From NCBI GenBank assembly GCA_037957365.1, contig JARHVA010000002.1:1316001-1380000 (forward strand): a DNA stretch of 64,000 nt. Reading direction: 5' to 3'. The position numbers were made by a program, and so were the translations under genes. This DNA is from Torreya grandis (taxonomy: Eukaryota; Streptophyta; Pinopsida; Cupressales; Taxaceae). The notes beneath the pieces were generated by a model, which was not told the DNA's origin, searched no databases, and saw nothing but the letters and a program-made list of their open reading frames with translations. Shown here in pieces: positions 24,310 to 36,960 of the stretch (the first letter of the stretch is position 1; the number at the start of each line of letters is the position of its first letter).

Positions 24310-24640
24310 TTATATTAATTTTATGAGTTAATATTATACAATGAAAACCATGGGATCAAATTATATGAGAAAGACCCATTTCATTCAATATCAACCATGT
24401 TCAAATATTGGAATATTTCCTCTCAATATGGATTTAAACTGATGAAAAGCAAATTAAGTTACAATTGGAATTTGATTTAAGACTAGTTAGAATCCAAAAA
24501 TAGTTATATTAGAATCCAATATCACCATAGTTAAAACTAATAATATAAATATTGGAATATGAGATCCCATGAGTTAAAAAACTAATAAAAACTATAAATG
24601 GAAATACTATAAATTCTAGATTCTTATGAATATGTTTAGA
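24310..24640 (+). repeat. Direct duplication, copy 1 (~330 bp)
   Basis: Shares an ordered series of blocks with 24900-25260: 'acccattt', 'gttaaattagaatccaatat', 'ctaataatataaatatt' and 'gattcttatgaatatgt'. The offset is about 610-620 bp. It could be a pair of small LTRs of a TRIM-like element or a simple segmental duplication; TG/CA ends are not clear. Confidence 0.6.
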
Positions 24641-24687
24641 TAAGAATAATGACCTCTAAATTGATAATATGAGCAACATAGTCCTAT

Positions 24688-24739
24688 ATTCTTATCTTGT
24701 GTAGAATGGGCACATGTCCATTCTACACAAGATATGAAT
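24688..24739. repeat. Near-perfect 22-bp inverted repeat (hairpin)
   Basis: Arm 24688-24709 and arm 24718-24739 are reverse complements with one mismatch. The inner 17 bp (TATCTTGTGTAGAATGG) are perfect, and the loop is 8 bp (GCACATGT). It lies between the two copies of the direct duplication. Confidence 0.9.
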
Positions 24740-24899
24740 AATGATAATTATGATTTACATTAGGCACATGATTGATGAAAAATGTTTTCCAATACTTGTA
24801 CATGGTGTAAGTATGTTTTATAATGTTACACTAATATTTCTAAATATTCCATGTCATGATGTGATTAGTTAATATATCATAAATTTTAGATAATTATCA

Positions 24900-25260
24900 A
24901 ATAGTACTATAACAACTATTAGGTAATATTATGAAAGTTATGGGGTCACATTATGTGATCAGGACCCATTTAAACTATTGGTCCATGGTAATTTATTGGC
25001 CTATTTCTCCTAAATATGAATTTAAAGGTGAAAAATAATTAATATATATTTGGACTTTGATTCCACACTAATTAGAAACTAATAATAGTTAAATTAGAAT
25101 CCAATATTACACTAGTTAAAACCAATAATATAAATATTTTAATATGATATCCCACTATTTAAAAACCAATAATAGAAATATGAAAATTCAATTTTAATAA
25201 TAATAATAAAATTAGAAATGGCAATATTACAAGTCAAGATTCTTATGAATATGTCCAGAT
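24900..25260 (+). repeat. Direct duplication, copy 2 (~360 bp)
   Basis: Partner of 24310-24640. It contains an extra 'taataataataa' stretch near 25196-25210. Confidence 0.6.
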
Positions 25261-25289
25261 TTAATGAATGATGGTTTCATGTGCTCAAA

Positions 25290-25920
25290 AATCTTTCATG
25301 AAAAGGGTAGGTAACCAATCGATAAAGCCCCCAACCTAGTGATCCTAGACAAATCCTTTTAGGTCTAGGAAAATACCTCCTAATCCCAAAATAATAATTG
25401 ACCCCTCTCTTCTATGCTCCTAACTATCGAAACCCAACTATAGATAAGGTGATCGACCCTCTTAGCTCCCATTAGCCAGGAGGCAAGGATCCCTAAAATC
25501 ACCTTGTAGAGGTTCATGATTATTGCTTATTTCACCCCCACTAGCCACACCCTATACTTCACACTCACTTCAGGTCAATCTATATCTCAAAATTATTATT
25601 CCCAACTTAAGGCCTCACCCCTATTGATAGCCACTCTCAAGGTTACCACCCTACCTATAGCTAGTAGTCCTAAGATCCTATAGACATCAGTGAGAGTGGA
25701 ATTCCACTCCATTGGGGCCTATAGGTTCTAGAAAGTGTTTTAGGTTTTCATCTTAATAGATGAACAAGTTGCATATCAACCTAATCCTTTAGGCCCCATT
25801 CACATGATGTGAAGTATCCCTACTCTATCAAAATTAGCCAACCCGTTGGCTATCAGTAACCCTAAAAATCTAAGAAGGCACTTGTGCTTTTTGGCCCCAC
25901 TCTAATAGAAGTAAACCCCA
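25290..25920. other. G+C-richer segment with faint internal repeats
   Basis: Base composition changes visibly here (many C runs). Phrases of the type 'ctagta-tcctaagatc' and 'ggcccca-tc' recur near 25480, 25650 and 25870, suggesting a degenerate repeat of about 200 bp. No frame is open for long on either strand, and no domain was recognised. It may be the 3' part of an old element. Confidence 0.35.
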
Positions 25921-26136
25921 TACAATAATAAGTGAGAACAACTTGAATTAGTCTTTTATCCTCAATAATTGATAAATTATACCAAATTTTGGTTTGTGTC
26001 AAAATTATTGACTTATGTAAGTGGAGTTTATGTAACTATTGGTCTTTTCAAGATAGAGGTTTTATAACTACCATATGTAGACTAATGAATGCATAATTAT
26101 TATGGTGGTTACATAAATCACCGATCATGGAAGGAT

Positions 26137-26164
26137 AACCATTAGTTTTCAAAGACTAATGGTT
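26137..26164. repeat. Small hairpin
   Basis: AACCATTAGT and ACTAATGGTT are perfect 10-bp arms around an 8-bp loop. It is part of a stretch (25960-26240) with several short inverted phrases, which might be a decayed MITE; no terminal repeats or target duplication were found. Confidence 0.4.
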
Positions 26165-27044
26165 TTGCCATGACACCAATAGTTTTGCCAACTAGTCATG
26201 ACTAATCCAAACCCCCCATGCACCCCCCTCAACTACCCAAAAAATCACCAAACCATATAAAATTTCATTTTAATACTCTACACATTCCCCTCAACCCAAC
26301 CATGTAATTAATTTCAAAATTTAACATATCAAAACATGTTTTTCACTAAAAATATAAACGTAGAGCTAAAATGTAAAATTATGTAAAACTCGCTCATTCC
26401 TATCATGGCCCACTATCATTAGTACATATACCATCTTCAACTCATCCTCTTCGATTTGACTAATCTCTCATATGATTCCATCATATAGGATCTAGAGCTC
26501 AAAATCTCCAATTCTCAATTACATAAATGACTTCTATTTTTAGCAAGTTCTCAAATAACTAGTTCATTTTACTAGCCATTATGTTTTAAAACTCCCATTT
26601 TTTATAATTTTCTTTCAAAAATTGTATTTTATCACAAATTACAATGTAATTATTTCCTAAATAACTTGAAATAGGTCAAATGTTGATGGTTCTAATAATT
26701 TCTTTTCCATAATTTTATTGCAAAGTATGTTATTTTATGTCATAAAGTTTACATCTTGACACCACTCCACATCGAGCTCAGTCCTCTGACATAACATTTC
26801 AAGTAGTATTCTCATCACCATGTACATGGTAATTAAATTTGTCTACATTTTAATTAGTTAGCATATTTCCACTTTTTCATAAATTTACACTTGATTCTCA
26901 TTTATTATTATTAGGTCATGGGGATTCCCAGTTGGCTTCATTGTGCCAAACAGGTAAGTGAAGTTAGTTTTATAACACTCATTTTTTATTCAATATGCCA
27001 TTACTTATAAAAACACCTTCTATAACCCATGAAAATGTATCTCC

Positions 27045-27180
27045 TCGAGGGGGAAATATGTAAGCACCTAAATTTCCACAGTGCACTATTTCATGACAAA
27101 TTCAATGATGATGTAACGATCTTTGTTAAAAACATGTTCAGACCAGGTCCTCTCTATATTACTAGTATTTTTTTAATATT
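27045..27180 (+). other. Possible purine tract and LTR start
   Basis: The purine run GAGGGGGAAA (27048-27057) is followed closely by TGTAAGCACC (27059), the arrangement of a polypurine tract next to a 3' LTR. I found no second copy of this LTR in the window, so the call is tentative. The flanking 25930-27780 has no other recognisable feature apart from small hairpins. Confidence 0.25.
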
Positions 27181-28199
27181 TTAATAAAATGTACAAAGTG
27201 TATACATCCATAGATGCAAATCATCAAAAAACCACCAACAAATCCATGATAAACAATCAAAAAAGAACCAATCTTAGAATGTTATTATAATATAAAAAGC
27301 CACCCAAGTGGTAGTAATAAGAAATAAAAGTACTATTAGTTAACAAAAGGAAATATCTCACAAGAACAAACAATATCTATAGGTTTATATTATCCCAATC
27401 ATCAATCATCACAACATCATCCTCAACTATTTCAACACCACTTGCCTCGGGTCCCAAGTCACAATCAAATAAAATAAATCCCAACTAAGAGCACTAAACC
27501 AAGGAGGGAAAATGATCTAATTTTCTCAGTATATATTTCATGTTTTAGGTCTTAAAAAATTTCACAAAATATTCAACATCATTAATATTCCCTTCTTTGA
27601 TCACTTTTTCTAGTTTATAAGAAGTAATAGTAAAAAAATACTCAATGTTATTAAGAACCTTCTGATGTATGTCCACATCATCACCCACATCAACCCTATC
27701 ATGATTATCCTCACAAATGGGAATATACTCACAAACAAAAGTATCCATATAACACCAACCAACTCAATCACCTCACTAGAAGATACTTCCTCTTCATTCT
27801 CATAGGCCTACAAGGCATGCAGGATATCTTTATTGGCTTCCAATTAGGATACTAAACCATTCTTGTCTGAATTTGATGACCAAGTAAAACCAACAATCAG
27901 ATTATCATCATGTTCAAAATTGGCTTCCCTAATCAATCCTTAGTCATACTAAAAAAATTTACCTATGTAGTTTCACCATGGTAAATCCTTTAGTCAGGAG
28001 GTTGAGAGTATCTCAAGTATCCCCTACTATCCAATAGGTAGATAGAATAAACTTTCATCATCCTTATTTTCAAAAAAACTTCTAGCTTACTTTACAACAC
28101 CTTCATATGAAAAAATATCTGCCAATAAAGACATCTCACAATAACTTCAAAATTGAAGTTAGTAAGTAATCTGGATTTAAACTAGAAAACTTCCAAATT

Positions 28200-29350
28200 C
28201 TTTTGTTTCCAAATGAACCATAGGATTTTAGTGGAGAATACAAGCCATAATTTTTGGAAAAAAATATGAACCTCTTTTTAGAACACACATACCTTAAATC
28301 AATATTTTACCATGAAATCTCACAATCAAATAAAGAGTTCCACTATCAATACAACTTTTTCATAAACTTGCAGTATAAGGACATAAGAAAAAAAGGTGTT
28401 CAACAATTTCTAACTCACCACATAATATATAATGAGCAGTGCCAAAACTAGACTTAGAAATAATTGATCTAACAACCAATTTATCATACAAAATCAACCA
28501 TCTAAAAAAAGACTTTTTTGGTTCAAGACATGATGACCAGACAACACAAAATCTAAACCATCAGCTGAAGAATGGATCAAAAACATGTCAAACTTGTTTA
28601 CGGCTAGGGAAGAGCTTTTTTGAGAAAGAAAGTTTATCATAAAGCATTTTAGTGGTATATTCCATAATTCGAGGACCATTTATCCATTTAATATCCTCTC
28701 ACAACCCACCAACATCATCAAATACAGAAACACCTCTAGCAGAAGGAAGAACCTTAGTTATCAAAGTGATGGTTCTCCTCTAAGACAATAAAATTTGATA
28801 CCTTTATTTGATCTCGGTCCATGAAACCTAGATATTAAAGTAAAATATATCTTTCAAACATCTTAATCCCTTGGAGAATCATATGAAAGCTGAGCATCCT
28901 CTAGTAAGGGTAAGGGGCCTTCTGTTAACTATGAGGTTCCACCATATAGACCTATACCCCTAACACCTTGACCCCAACCCACTCAAAATAGGAGGCACAA
29001 TGACAATGTGTCTTATAAGCTCCTAGGCTTTCCAAATGGCCTAAAAATTTGGAGAACCTAAGACTTTAACTAAAAATGAACTAGTCAACAAATCATATAT
29101 GTGAATCCCTTTCCAATTTGGTTTACCTTTTGGGAATTCCCTCAAAATATTATGCCTAACCAGAACCTTCCAAGGATCATCCCCTTCCAAGGATCTAGTG
29201 ATCCACTTGACTTCCATAGAAATACCTTGAAGCCTAAGGTCTTTCAACCCAAGCCCCCTAAATTTTCTAAGTACACAATAAATCTTCCATGCCAAAACAT
29301 GTCTTGTTATCTCCTTTGCCATCTAACCAAAGAAAATCTCCAATGATTCT
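28200..29350 (-). pseudogene. C-terminal part of LINE ORF2 (zf-RVT-like)
   Basis: The frame 29322-29041 reads '...FRGLGLKDLRLQGISMEVKWITRSLEGDDPWKVLVRHNI', a common block after RT in plant L1 proteins (GGLGLKDLRLQ-IA--AKW). Further down, 'VEHLFF' in a stretch resembling the zf-RVT zinc region is readable near 28415. Stops and frameshifts are frequent. Confidence 0.65.
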
Positions 29351-29639
29351 ATGAAAAATATTAATCTAAGACTTATTAAACATATAACAATAGGAATATT
29401 ATATGTTATAGGAGGATAAAACTTTCTCACATACTTGAATTCTTCCCAAGAGAGAGAGAACATGACCATGCCACTTACCAATATTATTATTAATTTTGAC
29501 ATAAAACCAATCCCACATCTATTTGAATGAAGGTGTCAAGGAAAAAAGAATACCTAGGAATCTGACCATCTAATTAGGGCCCTTCCACACCCACTCGAAC
29601 TAAACTAACTAGTCCAGTGGGTCCTCATTCCACCCCATC

Positions 29640-30700
29640 ATACATGATTTGTGTAGTGCCACTTTAAAACTAGAGGCAAAACAATAAATGTCAAGTCTTC
29701 TAGTCACCTACTAAAGATTATGTTTTTCAAGTTTGACAAACAACATGTAATCATCTACAAATAAAACATAAATCATTTTTTAACCATTAGGTGTTGAAAT
29801 ACCTCTGACCAGAGGACCCACATACGAGTTTCTCAACAAGCAGTGAAGTGATTTTACCATCATAACAAAAAGAAAGGGGGCAAGAGGGAAACCTTGTCTA
29901 ATTGACCTTTGGAGTTCAATTAACTTAGTTATATCACCATTAAATTCAATAAAAATTGAGGCATATTTAAATAATACATTTATCATTCTACAAAATCTAT
30001 CTTGAACCTTAAAGGCTTTCAATATGAAGTTAATGAATGACCACTCAATCCTATCATAGGCTTTTTTGAATCCAAGTAAGATCATGCCTATGTCTTATCA
30101 AGAATAATGAGCCCAATACATACCTTCCCATATATAAATAATATTATCAAGGATATATATACCTTCAAAAAACCCCATTTGAGTAATAGATATCAATGAA
30201 AGCAAAATGGAGGAAAGTCTCCTTGCTAAAAGCTTAGCCAAAATTTTGTAAGAGACATTGAGAATAGTAATAGGTCTCTGATTCTTAACCATGTTAGGTT
30301 ATCCATATTTTGGGATGATTTTAATTACATCCCTATTTATTTCAGGCCCAAATGTACCCACTTCAATGGTCCATTAAAAACCCCAAGCATTTAGATGCAA
30401 TCCACTCCTTATTAGACTTGTAAAACTCTGCAAGAAACCCATCAAAACTTGGAGCTTTATCTAGCTTGAGAGAATCAATGGTTGACTTTATTTCATCTAG
30501 AGATATCTCACTATAAATTACCATGGCCTATTCCATAGATACTTTTTTAGGAATACACTTAGTACAGAGATCTCTATAATGATCAATTTATAGATTCAAG
30601 CCATCTAACAAAAAAGTTTAGAATAGAATGAAAAGAATGTTTTTTTAATCTTGTTGGATCAATAGACACATTCCCCCCACATTCAATCATAGGAATTTTT
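29640..30700 (-). pseudogene. Reverse transcriptase of LINE ORF2 (broken)
   Basis: Readable blocks are 'QRPITILNVSYKILAKLLARRLSSIL' and 'QMGFFEGIYILDNI' (30292-30130), 'ILLGFKKAYDRIEWSFI' (from 30085), 'RQGFPLAPFLFVM' (about 29890) and 'LFVDDYMLF' (about 29765). Motif A normally reads LDFEKAYDR; here the catalytic Asp is Gly (LGFKKAYDR). The FVDD box is intact. Several stops separate the blocks. The enzyme would copy LINE RNA at a nicked chromosomal site. Confidence 0.85.
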
Positions 30701-30999
30701 ATTTTACCATTATTTGCTCTTAGTAAATTTAAAAATAATCTAGAGCCTCTATCTCCAATATTGAGCCAGTTCAGTCTAAAATGAACCTAATCCCCCTAGC
30801 AATGAATGATTGATGTTGTTTGATCTCATGTTTTAGGCTTGTCAGTTCATAAAGTAGTAAATCATTACTCAGATCAAGCTAAATCCTTGATTCAAAAAAA
30901 AAAAAATTGAATATTACAAGCAATTTCCTTCTCAAAAATGCTTGATTCTTTCTAAAATTTCATGTAAATTTATTACATAGGCTCATACACCAATTCCAC

Positions 31000-31960
31000 T
31001 TATCAGTAGAGGAGGAGGACTTAGTTGAAAACCTACCAATGTTCTATGTAGAGTGGATGCCTCCTATACATTCAAGATTTTTCAAATGTACATTATTCAA
31101 TTTATAAATCCCTTTCCACTCTAGAGCAATCACCTCCCAATTATTATTTAGCAAAATAGAGATTTCAATGGGATGATGATCTGAGATACTGAACAGGAGG
31201 ACCTTCATAGAGTTGCACTCCTCCTATAATGCCTCAAATAGATTCTTTTTAAATTATAATATGTCAAGTCTAGAATAGACTCTCTTATGAAGGGCTTTAT
31301 TATTACACCATATATACCATATACTCTTATTATCATTTTTCTTTGGTTAAGATTATCAGAGAGTTTAAAGATCTACTTGAGTTTAGACCCAAAAAAATTT
31401 CATTTCCTTTCCATGAAATTATATTATCCCCTTCTTGTCCTCTTTTTCCTCAACCATATTAAAATCCCCACCCAAAATACATGGGATGTCTTTTAAATTA
31501 AAAGAAATCTAATTCCAGAATATATCCCTTTCTCTATAGTCATTAGAAGCATAAATATTACAAATCTCAAATACTTATTCTTCATATTTGAGAGTGACCC
31601 ACATAGCTCTTTATAAAGGAGATGAACCAAACTCAACCATTGACTCCTTCCAATTTTATTAAATAATATGGAGGCACCACTTTTTACTTTTGGATGAGAG
31701 GCATAAAATCAGGGAGAATCTGGCCAAATGTAATTTAACACATCATCAAGCTTGAAACCAACTGCCTTTAATTTTTTTATAAATAAGAAGTCAATGCCTT
31801 CTCCTAAACACCTAAACTACCTTATAATTAATTTAGAATCATGGGATTCTAGGACAATCACATCCCAACTGACAACCTTCATCAAGAGAGTAGGGGGAGC
31901 CTATTTTTACAAACTAGAGGCTTTGAAATCCTCCTTTGTATTGGTACAACTTTGTAAAAC
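31000..31960 (-). pseudogene. AP-like endonuclease of LINE ORF2 (broken)
   Basis: Minus-strand blocks are 'NIYASNDYRERDIFWN' (about 31562-31515), 'CILGGDFNMVEEKEDK' (GGDFNMVE at about 31473-31450) and 'SDHHPIEISI' (about 31185-31155). These are signature segments of the L1 endonuclease, including GDFN and SDHxPI with its catalytic His. The N-terminal part near 31960-31830 is only weakly readable. Stops include one at the end of the FWN block. The enzyme would nick the target DNA. Confidence 0.8.
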
Positions 31961-32365
31961 ACTAAGAAACCTTATTCTCTTTGGATTTCTTTTTTATTTC
32001 CTCATCACATCCTAAAAACCTTTATGAATCTTCCCATCCTCACCCCTAGGGTATCCTAAGAAAGGTTCCAACTCAGCCTCTATTTTAAATCTTTTACTAT
32101 TATTCCTTTGCAACCCACTAGAGAGAATTTAAACCAACATATTTAAGAGACAAATATATTTCCAAAATAGACTTAGTTTTAACATCAAAACAAGGTATGG
32201 GAGAGACCACCATGGGAACTCTCTCATCACAACTCAAATCTGAATCAAAGGTCAAGAGGTGAAGGGTATAGGCCATTAAAGTAGGTGGATTAGCTAAAAT
32301 AACAATGTATTCACCTGATAATATACATTTGGTATAAGGTATATATTCCACCATATGTTTATAAG

Positions 32366-35300
32366 TGTTGTCATTGATGCCAAGGTTAATTTCATTGATG
32401 TCAAGGTACATCTGGTGAATATGCATGGTGAGTGGTCTTCGAGGTATGAGCATTTATGATTGATACAACAAAGAAGCCATGTGACAAGATGAATTTGAAT
32501 ACAAAAGATAATTTTAAGTCAAGAGATAATTTTAAGGAAACCTAATATCTTTTATATTGGTTGATGTCAAGGTTGATGTCAAGGTTCGGGTCAACTTGAA
32601 GTTGACAATTTTATCACAAAGAGGTATGATGGTCAAGTAAGCATTGAAGCATGGTTATGAAGCTCTAGGTTTGCATGAGGTCATGAGAGAAAGTTTATCA
32701 TAAATAAATTATTGAAATGGTGTGAAAGTGTTATCTAAAGAGTGTCCTTATTTTATATCATTGAGTTAAGCATGTTTGAGTACTAGTTCTTGAGTGCAAG
32801 ATGTCTTGAGAAGCCTAGTCTAGACCCTATGAGAAGGTGTGCATAGTGAAGTTTGGTGAAGTAAGAACAAGCAATTAAGAGGTTTTTTGAAAAATTTTGA
32901 TCATGTAATTAAATAATAGATACTTTTATAAGTGTTTTAATGTCAGTTGTCAAGTTTAAAGTGCTTGAGAAGCCTAGTCATAGCACTAATCATGACATGT
33001 AAAGTCCTTGTGAGAAGGAATGAGTATGGTGACTTGGTAATATAGATGCACAAAGGCATGAGAGGTTTTATTAGGTTAATTTATCATGTATGTGAGGCAT
33101 TGTATCACTTGTGATATTCTTAAGGTGAGCCTATAGGGGTAGGACCTTTAGATCAAGTCTACGTTTGGACCAATCCTCGACCCTACTTGGCCTGATAAGA
33201 TATCATTATCTGTTATCAAGGCATGTGAAGGATGTATGGCGTGATATAGGTTGTATGGTATGAGAGTGATATTTTGATCATGACATTGATGTTGAGAGCA
33301 TGAAAAGAGGCATGAAGGACATTTCAAGGCCTAATAAGGTATGAAAACTATGGTGTAGAGAAAGAGTATAAGCCTAATGGGGTATCAGGATCATTTTGTA
33401 AGCCAAGTGTGAGTAGGTGACCATTTAAAAAGTTGATTCAAGTTTTTTTAATCTTATTTATGCAATTTGAGGACAAGGTATACAAGAAAAGTCACGAAAA
33501 TGTGTTTTAAGGTCTCTCAAGTGTTCAAAATGAAGGATTTTCAACTTGAGAAGGATTTTTCTGTGCTCATTAGCTCATAAAACCTATGCATGGGAACCTA
33601 ATATATTCATGGTATATGGTTAAGGGTCTTAGATTAAAATTATAGGAATATATTTTTGGATTTATGGGTTATGCTTTATGGATGATTATTAAGAATGGAA
33701 ACAAGTTTAAACCCTCTTAGAACCCTAATAAGGACCTGATGTTGAAGATATTGATAATAAGTACCTAGGATGGTTTGGTATGCTCAAGTAATATATTTTA
33801 GTTTGTATTAAACTCTCCCTGGTAACTCTAGGTGTGATTAAATTGTTAGGTGTGTGAGTAGACCCTACAAGAAAGTGCTAATTTCTTGGAGATTTGTTGT
33901 AGCAATTAAAGTTGACTAAGTCAAAGTATGAAAATAGATGGAGGATGAATTTTTAAACTTGATTATCATGTAAATTAAGGTTTATTTATATATTCTATTC
34001 CTAAATTGTGTTAAACTAGTCATCCAATTTATCCAATCGCTAATAGGCCTAATGATGAAAATAGTGAAAAACCCAGGCAGCAATGAGAAGGTGATTAAGA
34101 ATGTGTTATCATGATAAAATGATGAAATAAAGTACATAGAGATGTTTTTAAATAATTTTAAGACATTTTAATGTTTGGTATAAGTTTTTGAGGTCAATTA
34201 ATATAGTGAAAAAGTTTCTCACAAGTTGACATGTCTGGTTCAAATGAGACAGTGAGATATTAGGTCATGAAATTGGTCTATAAGACCAGTATTTTCCATT
34301 TGACCATATTATATTTATATTTAAGATTGGTATAATTATCTCATAGTATAATTTCAATAAATTTTAAGTCCTTTAAATTTTTTATACAATTGTTTAAGTT
34401 AAATATCACCATGACTATGTTTTGAAGAAAACTAGCAGTTCTAAGTAAGCAAATTGTAGTAATGAGTTTGAGACTCTATGCCCTGAGTTGAAGTGTATAA
34501 CACAAAAGGTGTTTTTTTTGGGACTGTATGTCTTATATAATCTATATATAAGGTTTTATATTCAATGAAATTTTTTATAATTTTGAATCCAAAATGACTT
34601 GTCTGGTTCTAGTTTGACTATGTATAGTGAGGTCAACACATTTGTCTTCAAGATCAATATTTGACATTAGACCTTGTGATTTTTGGATTTGATAATGAAA
34701 TAGAGATTTAAAATTATATTTTTAAATTATTAGTGGTCATAGGAATTGTATTTCAGGTTTTCAATATCAATTTGTTCATGATTGGGTATTAGAGTGTTCT
34801 GGCAATTTTGAGCGGGCTATTTATAGAGAAGTGTTTGAGTCCTTTTTCCCTGAGTTGTGAAGTATAAATCACATGGTTATGTTTTTAATTTCATAGAGGT
34901 TTTTTTTATGTGATTTATTTTCATGTTTTTGTGGCTAAATAATGTATTATCTTCAGTTTTTCAAGATAGACATTTATGTGTGTGTGTGAAGGCCTAATGT
35001 GAACAGTATTAATGGTGTGCTTTAAGTGATGGTTGGATCTAAAAAGTATCATGGACCTAATATGAGCCTATTTGGGGTATTTTTGAGTTTAATAATAATT
35101 TTTCCTACCATGTGTGGATTTTTAATTTTTTTTAAGGAGATCAAAGGGTAACGTGTCCTAAAGAAGACCTAATGGAATTTGTTCTCCATGAGACCTAAAG
35201 AAGGATTTGATCTATTTGAGTTATGGCCGACCTAATGTAATGATTTATTTATATTTTTATCATGTAACAAGTCCTATTGTGTTAAAAATATAAGTATTCA

Positions 35301-36038
35301 AGTGTGTATGTCCAACCAATAAGTGTATGAGCAAGAGCCTAGTATAAGAACAAGGTTAATTAGGCGTATTTGGGCTAGTTTTAGAGGATGTGCAAGCAAA
35401 TAAAAGAGTACATTTTTGAGTAGAAGGAGGTATTTTAGAAAAATATTGGGGTGTTAATAAACTATCATGAAGATATAATATGGGAAATATAGATGAATAT
35501 CAAGGTAATATGATGTAATTTGTCTACAAGAGATCTATTTGAGCCAAGAAGCTTGGAAGATAGTTTGACATGGGTAGAAGAGAGAGAAGAGATGAAGAAG
35601 GAAATCATCATATATTATGTGAGAAATAAGGTGTTATTAAGGTGATAAAATCAATCAGGTGGATGATTTAGTGCTGATTCATCTAGGATGTTGGTTCCTC
35701 CTTACAAGTTGGTACTTGTTAAAGCCTAGCTAGGTTGGTGCTTAGCTAGTTGGAGTTGATGCTCCATGTGAACTCGATGCTTCACTAAATTATGATATTT
35801 TGAATTATATTAATATAGTCCATTTTAAATTATCAGTGGGTTTTATTCCCCTTGAGAATTTCCCACATATATGAGATGTTGTCTTATGTAATTTTGTTTC
35901 ATGCTTGTATGGGTGATTGTTTATGCATTGAATGATCTATATATTGATTTGATGGTTCATGAATACTAAGGAGGAATTGAATGAAAGTTTTAAGACACTA
36001 ATTCACCCACCCTCTTAGTTATTATGCTTCCAAAACCA
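32366..36038 (+). mobile_element. Probable solo LTR (~3.7 kb) inserted in the LINE
   Basis: It begins TGTTGTCATTGATG and ends near 'ttccaaaacca'. It aligns along its length with the LTR of copia element A: 'cctatagg-gtaggacctttaga' at 33130 and 37382; 'aactctcc-ggta' at 33825 and 37880; 'gtgaaaaaccca' at 34065 and 38130; 'cttgttaaagcctag' at 35715 and 44358. No internal genes are present. It is longer than LTR A, partly because of an internal duplication (about 34200-34520 repeated near 34580-34880). Left flank ATAAG and right flank ATAAA or TAAAT suggest a decayed target duplication, but the 3' edge is not fixed. It separates LINE ORF1 from ORF2. Confidence 0.7.
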
Positions 36039-36059
36039 TAAATTCATTCTATTTAAGGT

Positions 36060-36960
36060 ATATAATGGGGGCATGAGAAGGATTCCCATTCGTCAAAGGT
36101 AGATTGTTCGTGCCCACACACTCACTAGAAGGCCCAAGTCCAACTTCAACATAGTCCATATCCAATAAGGGATTATCAAGAGATTATATGGAGATTTTAA
36201 CAATGTGAAATCCATTAGGGGATCCAAGTCCCACCAAATTTTCTCTAGAGGGTGCTAGGTTAAAGCAGGTCTTCAAATCAAAGAAGGTATTTTCTTTTAC
36301 CACAACACTATCTTCATAATTAGAAATATGTTTTTCAAAAAATCATTATCAACTAGTAAAACCTTGTTCAATAGTGGTTTAATCACCCTTCCCATATTCC
36401 TTAATTAAGGGAAATCTTTTCTAATATTTCCATCCTTTTTACAGAAGAAATAAGCATTTGGGCTACCCAACCCTTTGATGGGGCAAGAGAAAGATTCTCC
36501 CTTGATATTGAATAAAAGGGTTTCAATGAAGACTTTCAATGGGTCTAAATAAATTCTAACCCTTGAATGCATATGAACAAGGGGCATTCTTAAATCCTCC
36601 ACCCTAATAACTTCTCCAAGGGTCTTAAGATCTTGAGGCAGAAAATTCCAAATTTAAAGAGGGACATTCTCAATATCTACCCATCTCAGGGTAGCTTTGA
36701 CAACAATTTCCTCACAATCTAATTTAAGTTTCCTAGGAATAACTTTTAAAATTGATTGTCCTACATTATATAGGGGTTTGATAATAACATGCCCCTGCAT
36801 ATTGGATTTTTTAAAAAGAATCATGAAAACCCCCTTCTAAAACATTCTACAAAAGGAAATATAAATACCCATTTTTTTTCCCCCAGACTGAATTCAACCA
36901 TTTGTCAAAAACAATTATAGAGGCTAAGGAGTTTCTATTCAGAAATTAAAAAATAAAACC
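36060..36960 (-). pseudogene. ORF1 of LINE (DUF4283 and CCHC knuckle), broken
   Basis: The minus strand reads 'VIIKPLYNVGQSILKVIPRK' and 'VVKATLRWVDIENVPL' (about 36790-36660), typical of DUF4283. It then reads 'RVRIYLDPLKVFIETLLFNIKGESFSCPIKGLGSPNAYFFCKKDGNIRKDFP' in two halves from 36560 to 36405. The knuckle consensus is C-F-x-C-x(4)-H-x(4)-C; here three ligands are changed (first Cys to Tyr, His to Asn, last Cys to Phe). ORF1 would bind LINE RNA. At least two stops occur. Confidence 0.75.

Noticed and set aside
25290..25920. Organelle-derived insertion, suggested by changed base composition
   Set aside because: I recognise no plastid or mitochondrial gene, and frames are not open.
32118..32453. 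111-residue minus-strand open frame
   Set aside because: It crosses the boundary between the LINE and the solo LTR (32366), so it is a chance fusion; only its LINE part could be coding.
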